Assembly: GCA_003233295.1 (NCBI GenBank)
Contig: QILJ01000051.1
Location: forward strand, 1-14,410
Origin: Ignavibacteria bacterium
GTDB lineage: Bacteria > Bacteroidota > Ignavibacteria > Ignavibacteriales > Melioribacteraceae
Length of the DNA: 14,410 bases
Direction of reading: 5' to 3'
The notes under the pieces were generated by a model. The model was not told the DNA's origin and ran no database searches. It worked only from the letters and a program-made list of their open reading frames with translations. Below, one piece after another: positions 1 through 6,111 of this stretch (positions are counted from its first letter, which is position 1; each line of letters starts with the position of its first letter). The translations under genes and the position numbers were made by a program.

Positions 1-29
1 ATTTTGTTTTATAGAAAAACTCACTTTTG

Positions 30-56
30 TCTCTCTTAAAAAGAGAGAGAATTTTT
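30..56 (+). terminator. Rho-independent terminator-like hairpin of a gene lying to the left
   Basis: An 8-bp perfect stem (30-37 TCTCTCTT with 41-48 AAGAGAGA) has a 3-nt AAA loop and is followed by GAATTTTT on the plus strand. The T-rich tail follows on the plus strand only; the minus strand continues into ACAAAAG. It therefore most likely ends a plus-strand gene outside the window rather than the minus-strand permease that ends at 105. The stem is not GC-rich, so strength is uncertain. Confidence 0.5.
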
Positions 57-104
57 GTAAAATCCGAAAACCACTTTGCTTTGGGTATATATTCACATTA
101 GTTA

Positions 105-995
105 TTAAAGTTTATTTCCTCTATTAACCAAATAAACCCCAACCAAAATAATTAATGCACCAATGATTATTTGTATAGTAAGTATTTCATCCAGAAAGAA
201 CCATCCGACAAATAGAGCAATAACCGGATTGATATACGCATACGTTGATACAAACGAAATAGGAAGTTTTTCAATCGCATACATGTATGACCCATACGCA
301 ATCAATGATCCAAATAATAATAAGTACAAAAATGCCAGCATGCTGCTATTACTTATGGCAAAGTTTTCCGTTTCTCCAAGAATTACGGAAAGGATTAGCT
401 GAAAGAATCCTGCAAATAACATTTGGAATGCCGCACCCATAAACGGATGCACAGTTAGTTTATGATACTTGGAATAAACCGAACCCGATCCCCAGGAAAA
501 CAATCCGATTGAAACCAGAATTATCCCCAGTCTATATTCCGGTATTAGAAGCAGACTTAAATTATTCCCCAGAATAAAAACCACCCCTATAAACCCAACT
601 AAAATACCGCTTATAATAAAAAGATTCAATTTCCGCTTTCTTAGTATTACGCTTTCGAGAAGAACAATTACAAATGGAACAGTTGTGATCAGGATTGCTG
701 CAAGTCCACTAGGTATCCATTGCTCGGCAACAGCAAGAAAACCATTTGCTACTCCCAGCAGAAGCAGTCCTACAATTACAATGTGCTTGTAGTCGGACTT
801 CTTAGGAAAACTATACCCTCGCCATTTTAATATAATCAGGTAGATGATACCCGCTAATATCCAGCGTGGAGCTGAAAATATGAATGGCGGCATTCCTCCT
901 ACTCCAACTCTAATTGCCAGATATGTGGTTCCCCAGATAATACTGACTGCAAACCAAGCTGAGTATGCTTTTATCTTTATGTTTTTTTCTAACAT
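105..995 (-). CDS. EamA/DMT-family permease (YedA/RhaT-like)
   Basis: A 296-residue polytopic inner-membrane protein with about ten hydrophobic segments arranged as two EamA repeats (roughly residues 12-142 and 155-291). The N-terminal WGTTYLAIRVG with the following PPF and R (APRW) matches the YedA-like branch of drug/metabolite transporters, as does the AEQWIPSGLAAILITTVPF stretch near 90-108. The length is normal for the family (about 290-300). Members export amino acids or other small metabolites, but the substrate cannot be read from sequence. The start is the first ATG, followed by a basic K-rich segment (MLEKNIKIK) that fits an inside-positive N-terminus. It is divergent from the acetyltransferase at 1094, with a 98-bp shared control region. 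No partner gene for the transporter is visible here. Confidence 0.9.
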   Translation of the reverse strand: MLEKNIKIKAYSAWFAVSIIWGTTYLAIRVGVGGMPPFIFSAPRWILAGIIYLIILKWRGYSFPKKSDYKHIVIVGLLLLGVANGFLAVAEQWIPSGLAAILITTVPFVIVLLESVILRKRKLNLFIISGILVGFIGVVFILGNNLSLLLIPEYRLGIILVSIGLFSWGSGSVYSKYHKLTVHPFMGAAFQMLFAGFFQLILSVILGETENFAISNSSMLAFLYLLLFGSLIAYGSYMYAIEKLPISFVSTYAYINPVIALFVGWFFLDEILTIQIIIGALIILVGVYLVNRGNKL

Positions 996-1093
996 TGTTT
1001 TTGGAATAATCCGATTATACTAATTAGAATCTATATTTTTTCTTAACTTTTGATTCTTAACTTAAAATTTTATTTAAATAAATTATTGGTTAA
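996..1093. promoter_or_regulatory. Divergent intergenic region with a 10-bp direct repeat
   Basis: This 98-bp AT-rich spacer must carry promoters for both the permease (minus) and the acetyltransferase run (plus). The 10-mer TTCTTAACTT occurs twice, at 1040-1049 and 1054-1063, a period of 14 nt. I cannot assign -35/-10 or the Bacteroidetes -33/-7 (TTTG / TAnnTTTG) elements with confidence, and no strong Shine-Dalgarno precedes the ATG at 1094. The repeat could be part of a promoter or an operator, or chance in AT-rich DNA. Confidence 0.35.
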
Positions 1094-1567
1094 ATGTTTA
1101 AGATTAAAAAAGCGACTATCGAAGATACTGAGATTATATATAATTTTATATATAAGCTTGCCGAATACGAAAAATTAATCAATGAAGTTACAACAACACC
1201 GGAATTATTAGGCAAATCACTGTTTGGACCAAACTCAAATGCTGAAACTTTGATAGGTTATTTTGATGAGAAACCTGTTGCATTTGCTTTATATTTTTTT
1301 AACTTTTCTACGTTCAAAGGTAAGCGCGGACTATATTTGGAAGATGTTTTTGTTCTACCAGAAATGAGAGGAAAAGGATTCGGTAAGGAATTACTAAAAC
1401 GGTTAGCGCAAATTGCAAAAGAAAATGACTGCGCACGTTTTGAGTGGTCGGTACTTGATTGGAACAAATCGGCTATAGATTTTTATAAAAGCATTGGTGC
1501 GTCACCAATGGATGAATGGATAGTTTTTAGATTGAACGAAGAAGGAATTGAAAATCTTGCTAACTAA
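1094..1567 (+). CDS. GNAT-family N-acetyltransferase (SSAT/diamine-acetyltransferase-like)
   Basis: A 157-residue single-domain GNAT enzyme that should transfer acetyl from acetyl-CoA to an amine. The acetyl-CoA pyrophosphate loop is seen as R92-G-K-G-F-G97, preceded by YLEDVFVLPE (81-90), which resembles the strand-beta4 signature of spermidine/spermine and thialysine acetyltransferases. LDWN (121-124) followed by AIDFYKSIGA matches the same group, with Y131 in the usual position of the general-acid tyrosine. The length is near that of SSAT proteins (about 170). The polyamine or thialysine specificity is inference from these motifs; other small amines are possible. It is first in a same-strand run, 14 nt ahead of the mechanosensitive channel gene, so co-transcription is likely. 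Confidence 0.9.
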   Translation: MFKIKKATIEDTEIIYNFIYKLAEYEKLINEVTTTPELLGKSLFGPNSNAETLIGYFDEKPVAFALYFFNFSTFKGKRGLYLEDVFVLPEMRGKGFGKELLKRLAQIAKENDCARFEWSVLDWNKSAIDFYKSIGASPMDEWIVFRLNEEGIENLAN

Positions 1568-1581
1568 TACTTGATAACACT

Positions 1582-2847
1582 ATGAACGACATTATAAACA
1601 CTATTAAACAATGGACACTGGATAATCCGATTCTCGGAATTATAGTTAAAATAGCTGGGATCTTACTCTTGGCTTATATCACATATTGGATAGTACATAA
1701 AGTGCTTATTAGGTACATTACAAAGTTCGTTAAAAAAACTAAAACGGAGTTTGATGATATACTCTTGAATGAAAAAATTCTGAAAAAAGTTTCTTACATT
1801 GTACCGGTACTTGTAATTCAGCAATTTAAAATTTTTAATCCCTCAATAGAATCCATAATTGACACAGCTTTAAGTGCAGTACTTGTACTTTTACTGATAA
1901 TGATCATCAATGGATTTATTGATGCATTGACCGAGATAATTCAACAATTCGAAAAATTCAAAGACCGACCGCTGAAAAGTTATGCACAAGTAATAAAGAT
2001 AATTGTAACAACGATAGGTGTGATCTTTATTTTCGGGATACTTACCGGGCAAGAATTTTGGGGATTATTTGCCGGTTTAGGCGCAATAAGTGCAGTACTT
2101 CTTTTTGTTTTCAAAGATACAATTATGTCCTTCATTGCCAGCATTCAGATTGCAACATACGATCTTGTAAAAATCGGTGATTGGATAGAAATTCCGAAAC
2201 TCGGTATTGACGGCGACATAATGGATATATCTTTGCACACAGTTAAGATCCGTAATTTCGATAAAACCGTATCAGTATTCCCTACTGTTGCGCTGATACA
2301 AAATTCTTTTAAGAACTGGCGCGGTATGCAGGAAACAGGCGGCAGAAGGATCAAACGTTCTATCTATATAGATGTTTCAAGCATCAAGTTTGTTGATGAT
2401 AAGATGCTGCAGAGATTTAAAAAAATCAAATTGATATCAAACTATCTTGATAAAAAGATTGAAGAGATAAATAATTACAATTCACAGCTGAATGAAGAAA
2501 CTTCTGATGATATTGTTAACGGCAGAAGGATTACAAACGTTGGTACTTTCAGACAGTATTTAAAAGAGTATTTGCGCGGGCGGAGTGACGTTGATAAGAA
2601 CTTGACATTTTTAGTTCGCCAGTTGCAGCCGGGTCCTGAAGGCTTACCAATAGAAATTTATATTTTTGCTACTACCACGGAGTGGGTTAAGTACGAAGAT
2701 ATTCAAGCGGATATTTTCGATCATATTATGGCAGTGGTTCCGCAGTTTGAATTAAAGGTTTTTCAAAATCCAACAGGTTACGATTTTAAAGAGTTATCCA
2801 AAATCAAAACAGTTCAAAATAATATCAGTCAGGGGAAAATAGAATGA
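1582..2847 (+). CDS. MscS-family mechanosensitive ion channel, YbdG-like
   Basis: A 421-residue inner-membrane channel. Hydrophobic helices lie near residues 17-40, 70-82, 93-117 and 137-157, and the pore-lining helix is the Gly/Ala-rich segment at about 161-187 (GLFAGLGAISAVLLFVF). The beta domain follows at about 193-250. The stretch GDIMDISLHTVKIRNFDKT, then FPT.ALI.NSFKNWRGM and ETGGRRIKRSI (about 211-261), is characteristic of the YbdG/MscM branch rather than canonical MscS, and the length agrees with YbdG (about 415). In E. coli this branch contributes miniconductance activity in osmotic stress; that role here is inferred. It starts 14 nt after the acetyltransferase, and its TGA overlaps the start of the next gene (ATGA, 2844-2847), implying translational coupling. 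Confidence 0.93.
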   Translation: MNDIINTIKQWTLDNPILGIIVKIAGILLLAYITYWIVHKVLIRYITKFVKKTKTEFDDILLNEKILKKVSYIVPVLVIQQFKIFNPSIESIIDTALSAVLVLLLIMIINGFIDALTEIIQQFEKFKDRPLKSYAQVIKIIVTTIGVIFIFGILTGQEFWGLFAGLGAISAVLLFVFKDTIMSFIASIQIATYDLVKIGDWIEIPKLGIDGDIMDISLHTVKIRNFDKTVSVFPTVALIQNSFKNWRGMQETGGRRIKRSIYIDVSSIKFVDDKMLQRFKKIKLISNYLDKKIEEINNYNSQLNEETSDDIVNGRRITNVGTFRQYLKEYLRGRSDVDKNLTFLVRQLQPGPEGLPIEIYIFATTTEWVKYEDIQADIFDHIMAVVPQFELKVFQNPTGYDFKELSKIKTVQNNISQGKIE

Positions 2848-3995
2848 GAGCAACGGTAGCAGATGCGATCGGTCATGCACTAAAAGATCTAGGAGTTGCA
2901 ATCGTTACACATGTACCTGGTTATGGGGCAAGTGAAGCATTTTTAAGTTATAATACAATCAACTTTAAACGATCTCCTGTTTCTTTCCACGAAGAAGTTG
3001 CTTATACCATTGCGCATGGTGCAAGCATTGTAGGTAAGCGCTCCGCATGTCTTATTAAAGCACAGGGTTTTGCCAAAGCAGCTAATAGTGTTGTGGATTC
3101 TTTATTCACTAGTATTACCGCGGGGTTCGTGACTATCATATTCGATGATAAAACCGGTAAACATTCCGATAGTATAATGGAGATCGAAAAATTGCTTAGA
3201 GGTTTGGTTTTTCCATACATTAAAGCTGAATCGGAAAATGTTTATGATGATCTTTTGAATGCTTATCAAGAATCGGAAAAGACTCACTTCCCGTATGTAC
3301 TGCTTGTGGATTCGGATGATATTGAAAAAGTTATCGAGTTTGAACAGCAGAGTTTTGTTAAGAGTTTCTTTTATAAAAGAGATGTTCTAAAACATATTGT
3401 CCATCCGCTGTTAGCTGATTATCAGTACCAAGTATATACAAAAAGAAAATTTCAGGAAGATTATTCTTCTATTCCTAAACCTGTGCTGCCAAATGTGCCG
3501 GGTGATCTGCCGTTAAGCACAAAAACTTCTGCGGTAACATATCAGCCATTCTTTGATGTATTCAAAAACTTTGATGCCGATATCGTCAGCGGCGATACTG
3601 GTTCATCGAGCGTTTATGCTTTTCCACCCTATGATTTAATTGATATGGTCACTTATATCGGCGGATCAATTCCGCTTGCAATAGGTGCGTTCCTTGCAGG
3701 CAAAAGAAGTGCATGGGCAATAACAGGCGACTTTAGTTTTATTGCTGCCGGTCATATTGGGCTCCTTGATGCTGTGATAAGAGAACTCCCGATAAAGATC
3801 GTGATCTTGAATAATAAGGTTGCTGCTGCAACAGGAGGACAGCACATCCCCAAAACTACGCTACTCAGAATACTTGCTGGTTACGAAAGATTTATAAAAA
3901 CCATAACCGATGGGCAGGATATTTTTGAGATCACAGAAGTTCTGGAAGAAGCATACAATGCTGATGAGTTAAGAATTATTATTGTTGATTATTAA
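2844..3995 (+). CDS. Thiamine-diphosphate-dependent enzyme, IorA / phosphonopyruvate-decarboxylase-like
   Basis: A 383-residue protein with two ThDP-fold halves. The N-terminal Pyr-type domain (about 1-165) has VPGYGASE (24-31) and FHEEVAY (48-54), whose glutamate sits where the cofactor-activating Glu is found. The C-terminal PP-type domain (about 235-383) has the ThDP/metal motif starting G295-D296 and ending N323-N324, followed by TGGQ (330-333), which resembles indolepyruvate:ferredoxin oxidoreductase alpha subunit (IorA). IorA is about 600 residues and carries a central domain plus a C-terminal ferredoxin domain with Cys clusters; both are absent here and only one Cys (C69) is present. 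The length instead fits two-domain decarboxylases such as phosphonopyruvate or sulfopyruvate decarboxylase. It probably decarboxylates a 2-oxo acid; the substrate is unknown. Start codon overlaps the channel stop. Confidence 0.75.
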   Translation: MRATVADAIGHALKDLGVAIVTHVPGYGASEAFLSYNTINFKRSPVSFHEEVAYTIAHGASIVGKRSACLIKAQGFAKAANSVVDSLFTSITAGFVTIIFDDKTGKHSDSIMEIEKLLRGLVFPYIKAESENVYDDLLNAYQESEKTHFPYVLLVDSDDIEKVIEFEQQSFVKSFFYKRDVLKHIVHPLLADYQYQVYTKRKFQEDYSSIPKPVLPNVPGDLPLSTKTSAVTYQPFFDVFKNFDADIVSGDTGSSSVYAFPPYDLIDMVTYIGGSIPLAIGAFLAGKRSAWAITGDFSFIAAGHIGLLDAVIRELPIKIVILNNKVAAATGGQHIPKTTLLRILAGYERFIKTITDGQDIFEITEVLEEAYNADELRIIIVDY

Positions 3996-4080
3996 TATCT
4001 GATATTAAAATTATTTACAGTATTGTTCTGGTAGCATTATGTAATATAATCTTTTATCTGTTTATAATTTTTGTTTAACC

Positions 4081-4097
4081 AAACCTTCGAGGTTTTT
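4081..4097 (+). terminator. Terminator-like hairpin after the 1094-3995 gene run
   Basis: A 6-bp stem, AAACCT (4081-4086) with AGGTTT (4090-4095), closes on a TCG loop and runs into TTTTT then AAATAAAA. It lies 86 nt after the ThDP-enzyme stop. Short but with the usual U-run, so it is a candidate 3' end for that transcript. The same left arm can alternatively pair with 4147-4156. Confidence 0.4.
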
Positions 4098-4156
4098 AAA
4101 TAAAATAAGTTAGCGAAATCAACAAATTAAATGAGCTACATTAAATTCGAAGGTTT
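4081..4156. repeat. 76-bp segment bounded by a perfect 10-bp inverted repeat
   Basis: AAACCTTCGA (4081-4090) is perfectly complementary to TCGAAGGTTT (4147-4156), and the right arm is followed by TTAT. The 56-nt interior is AT-rich and codes for nothing. It may be a degenerate mini-element, or a second alternative terminator in which the right arm plus TTTTT forms the 3' end. Confidence 0.4.
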
Positions 4157-4167
4157 TTATAATCATC

Positions 4168-4206
4168 TCCTTGTGTGTAAAGGAATTTACATGCTCGTTT
4201 CATCTG
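4168..4206. repeat. Intergenic hairpin repeat, copy A
   Basis: Copy A of a 39-nt direct repeat whose partner is 4318-4356 (27 of 39 positions identical, no gaps). It contains a hairpin with stem 4175-4181 / 4186-4192 (core GTAAA/TTTAC) and loop GGAA, followed by CATGCTCGTTTCAT, which is 13/14 identical to copy B. Two stem pairs differ between the copies in a compensatory way. Confidence 0.5.
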
Positions 4207-4225
4207 TTTATAATTCCTAATAGTT

Positions 4226-4300
4226 TGTCATTCCCGCAAGATTTAAACGGGAATCCTTCATAGATTATAAGATTCTCAATAAGAGCATTTGAGAATGACA
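4226..4300. repeat. 75-bp MITE/REP-like element with TGTCATTC ... GAATGACA ends
   Basis: Terminal inverted repeats TGTCATTC (4226-4233) and GAATGACA (4293-4300) are perfect over 8 bp. Inside are two further hairpins: ATTCCCG (4230-4236) with CGGGAAT (4248-4254), and ATTCTCA (4272-4278) with TGAGAAT (4290-4296). There is no ORF. The TGTCATTCCCG...CGGGAAT...GAATGACA pattern resembles widespread short palindromic intergenic repeats of bacteria; whether it is multicopy in this genome cannot be seen from one window. Confidence 0.55.
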
Positions 4301-4314
4301 GTTGTTTTTACTTT

Positions 4315-4362
4315 AATCCCCTGCGTGAGAACAATTTCTCATGCTTGTTTCATATGGGGATT
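4315..4362. repeat. Intergenic hairpin repeat, copy B, enclosed by an AATCCCC/GGGGATT inverted repeat
   Basis: Copy B of the 39-nt repeat (4318-4356). The hairpin stem is 4325-4331 / 4336-4342 (core GAGAA/TTCTC), then CATGCTTGTTTCAT. The copy is enclosed by AATCCCC (4315-4321) and GGGGATT (4356-4362), giving a nested cruciform-like structure of 48 nt. Copy A lacks the outer palindrome. Confidence 0.5.
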
Positions 4363-4377
4363 ATCTTAAATTCTAAA

Positions 4378-4409
4378 TGAATTTCGCCGCAAGGCGGTGG
4401 GGAATTCAT
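4378..4409. repeat. GC-rich nested hairpin
   Basis: ATGAATT (4378-4384) pairs with AATTCAT (4403-4409), and inside it CGCC (4385-4388) pairs with GGCG (4393-4396). Its GC-rich core stands out from the AT-rich surroundings. It has no U-run and is therefore more like a dispersed palindromic repeat than a terminator. Confidence 0.4.
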
Positions 4410-4410
4410 C

Positions 4411-4452
4411 CCTTGCCTGCATTTGTCGGCAGACAGGTCCGCCTTTGACGGA
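4411..4452. repeat. Two decayed GC-rich palindromes side by side
   Basis: CCT..CTGC (4411-4420) pairs with GCAG.CAGG (4429-4437) around a bulge, and directly after it TCCGCC (4438-4443) pairs with ACGGA plus G (4447-4452) with one C-A mismatch, suggesting an ancestral perfect TCCGCC/GGCGGA stem. Together with the previous hairpin it looks like debris of an interspersed repeat. Confidence 0.4.
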
Positions 4453-4533
4453 TTAAATATTTTTATTACAGGATGTTTTAGGACTTTCTCCAAATTATCA
4501 CCATGTTTTGTTCCATGTATTTAATTGAATTTG

Positions 4534-4580
4534 TGGAGTGTGACTCCATAAAATCATATAAATTTATGGAGTACTATTCC
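4534..4580. promoter_or_regulatory. Tandem TGGAGT/ACTCCA palindromes upstream of the ATPase
   Basis: Hairpin 1 is TGGAGT (4534-4539) with ACTCCA (4543-4548), 3-nt loop. Hairpin 2 is GGAGT (4568-4572) with ATTCC (4576-4580), 3-nt loop and one G-U pair. The right arm of 1 and left arm of 2 also form a perfect 10-bp stem (4543-4552 with 4563-4572, loop of 10). The two arrangements exclude each other. The site lies 50-96 nt before the ATG at 4630 and could be an operator or a leader RNA switch. Confidence 0.45.
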
Positions 4581-4629
4581 CAAAATTTCACTATATTAAT
4601 AGCGAAAATATTTGTATTAAGGGATAAAT

Positions 4630-5754
4630 ATGATTATAAGGTTCTACAATTTGGAAAAGCTGGTAAAAAAAGGGAAAGTCCTTTTAATATTTGGACCAAG
4701 AAGAGTAGGTAAAACAACACTTCTTAACAATTATTTACAAAAGACCAAGTTGAAATATAAACTAGTATCAGGAGATAATATTACTGTAGCAAATATTCTT
4801 AACTCACGTGATTTCAACCTAATATTGGATTTTGCAGAAGGTTATGATATAATAGCAATAGATGAAGCTCAACAAATAAAAGAAATTGGAATGGGATTAA
4901 AGATTTTAATTGATAACATTCCAGAATTAATAGTGATTGCAACAGGGTCTTCATCTTTCAAGTTATCTCAGCAAACCGGTGAACCTTTAACCGGAAGAAA
5001 AAGGACTGCACTTTTATTTCCAATTGCTCAGATTGAATTGCTAAATCAATATAATAAATTTGAGTTGAAGGAAAAATTAGATGAATTTTTAATTTATGGG
5101 AGTTATCCTGAAATAATACTCGAGAAATCAAAAAAAGAAAAAAAACGATTATTGAAAGAATTTGTAGATTCTTATCTCTTGAAAGATATCTTTATGCTTG
5201 AAAACTTAAAATCACCTAAACAATTAATAACTTTATTAAAATTACTAGCTTTCCAAATTGGAAGTTTAGTATCACTAAATGAACTTGCCTCACAATTAAG
5301 AATGGACGTAAAAACTGTTCAGCGATATTTAGACATACTTGAAAAATCATTTATTATTAAAAGCTTAGGGGGGTTCAGTAGAAATCTTAGGAACGAACTA
5401 AAAAACAAGAATAAGTATTATTTTTGGGATATTGGAATTAGAAATGCTCTTATAAATCAGTTTAATTCTCTGCAAGATAGAACGGATACAGGTTTCTTAT
5501 TCGAAAACTTCTTAGTTATGGAAAGAATAAAACATAATACTTATAAAGATAATTTTTGTAACCTATATTTTTGGCGAAATTATGCAGGACAGGAAATAGA
5601 TCTAATTGAAGAAAGAGATGGGAAATTGTTCGGTTTCGAAATAAAATATTCCGAACCTAAAAAGAAATCTCCTCCTAACGATTGGAAAAAGGCATACACC
5701 AATTCAGAATATAAAATAATTACAAAAGAAAATTATTTGGAGTTTATTACATAA
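4630..5754 (+). CDS. AAA-type ATPase with DUF4143 / nuclease-like C-terminus
   Basis: A 374-residue protein of the bacterial AAA_14/DUF4143 family. The ATPase half has Walker A GPRRVGKTT (22-30), Walker B IIAIDEA (74-80) and a sensor-like ATGSSSF (104-110). A winged-helix-like region follows at about 205-247 (SLNELASQLRMDVKTVQRYLDILEKS region). The C-terminal DUF4143 part has E292, D324 (QEIDLI) and E337-x-K339 (FEIK), the pattern of a PD-(D/E)XK nuclease fold. The family is extremely common, patchily distributed and often multicopy in Bacteroidetes and relatives; its function is not settled, with selfish or toxin-like roles proposed. It appears more AT-rich by eye than its neighbours, and it follows a repeat-filled region, both consistent with acquisition. 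AAGGGATAA before the ATG is a weak ribosome site. Confidence 0.88.
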   Translation: MIIRFYNLEKLVKKGKVLLIFGPRRVGKTTLLNNYLQKTKLKYKLVSGDNITVANILNSRDFNLILDFAEGYDIIAIDEAQQIKEIGMGLKILIDNIPELIVIATGSSSFKLSQQTGEPLTGRKRTALLFPIAQIELLNQYNKFELKEKLDEFLIYGSYPEIILEKSKKEKKRLLKEFVDSYLLKDIFMLENLKSPKQLITLLKLLAFQIGSLVSLNELASQLRMDVKTVQRYLDILEKSFIIKSLGGFSRNLRNELKNKNKYYFWDIGIRNALINQFNSLQDRTDTGFLFENFLVMERIKHNTYKDNFCNLYFWRNYAGQEIDLIEERDGKLFGFEIKYSEPKKKSPPNDWKKAYTNSEYKIITKENYLEFIT

Positions 5755-5756
5755 AA

Positions 5757-6071
5757 ATGAAAAACCTTTTCCAAAATATCTCGCAAAATTTATCGGAAGA
5801 GTTTTTCGAAACGATTGCCGAATCGGATAATGTAAGAATAGAAAGGATAGTTTCAGATGGTCATACTTCCCCGCCTGGTTTCTGGTACGATCAAGATCAG
5901 AATGAATTTGTTATTGTACTTAAAGGTAATGCTGTTTTAGAATTTGAAGATGGTACTACTCAGAAAATGAGTGAAGGCGATTATCAAATTATTCCCGCTC
6001 ATAAAAAACATAGAGTTTCATATACCGATACAAATGGGAAAACACTTTGGCTGGTAGTTTTTTATAGTTGA
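5757..6071 (+). CDS. Small single-domain cupin protein
   Basis: A 104-residue cupin_2-type beta-barrel, likely cytosolic. Cupin motif 1 is recognisable as GFWYDQDQNEFVIVLKG (41-57), but the usual HxH is replaced by D45-Q46-D47, leaving E50. Motif 2 is G74-D-Y-Q-I-I-P80-A-H82-K-K-H85. H85 is the canonical ligand position and H82 is an additional His. This Tyr-Asp-Gln variant is a known sub-style of small cupins. Metal binding may therefore be altered (Gln/Glu/His) or absent, and no enzymatic role can be assigned. The ATG lies 2 nt after the ATPase stop, implying co-transcription, though no strong Shine-Dalgarno is present (GGAG at 5739-5742 is far upstream). It is convergent with the outer-membrane genes that follow. 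Confidence 0.85.
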   Translation: MKNLFQNISQNLSEEFFETIAESDNVRIERIVSDGHTSPPGFWYDQDQNEFVIVLKGNAVLEFEDGTTQKMSEGDYQIIPAHKKHRVSYTDTNGKTLWLVVFYS

Positions 6072-6089
6072 TCATAAATTGTTAAAAGA

Positions 6090-6111
6090 TTGTAAACGAA
6101 ACTATTTACAA
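6090..6111. terminator. Weak hairpin between convergent genes
   Basis: TTGTAAA (6090-6096) and TTTACAA (6105-6111) form a 7-bp AT-rich stem with an 8-nt loop, overlapping the stop codon of the minus-strand gene that ends at 6106. The U-run is poor on both strands, so it is only a possible shared 3' end for the cupin and the beta-barrel genes. Confidence 0.25.

Noticed and set aside
163..402. 79-codon plus-strand frame opposite the EamA permease
   Set aside because: Antisense shadow of a gene whose protein is clearly a two-repeat EamA transporter.
3996..4629. Possible CRISPR array because of repeated hairpins
   Set aside because: The repeats differ in sequence and spacing (only two copies of the 39-nt unit, 150 nt apart), there are no uniform spacers and no cas genes.
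4503..4712. 69-codon plus-strand open frame before the ATPase
   Set aside because: It overlaps the well-supported ATPase in another frame and spans the palindromic upstream region; it shows no recognisable protein features.
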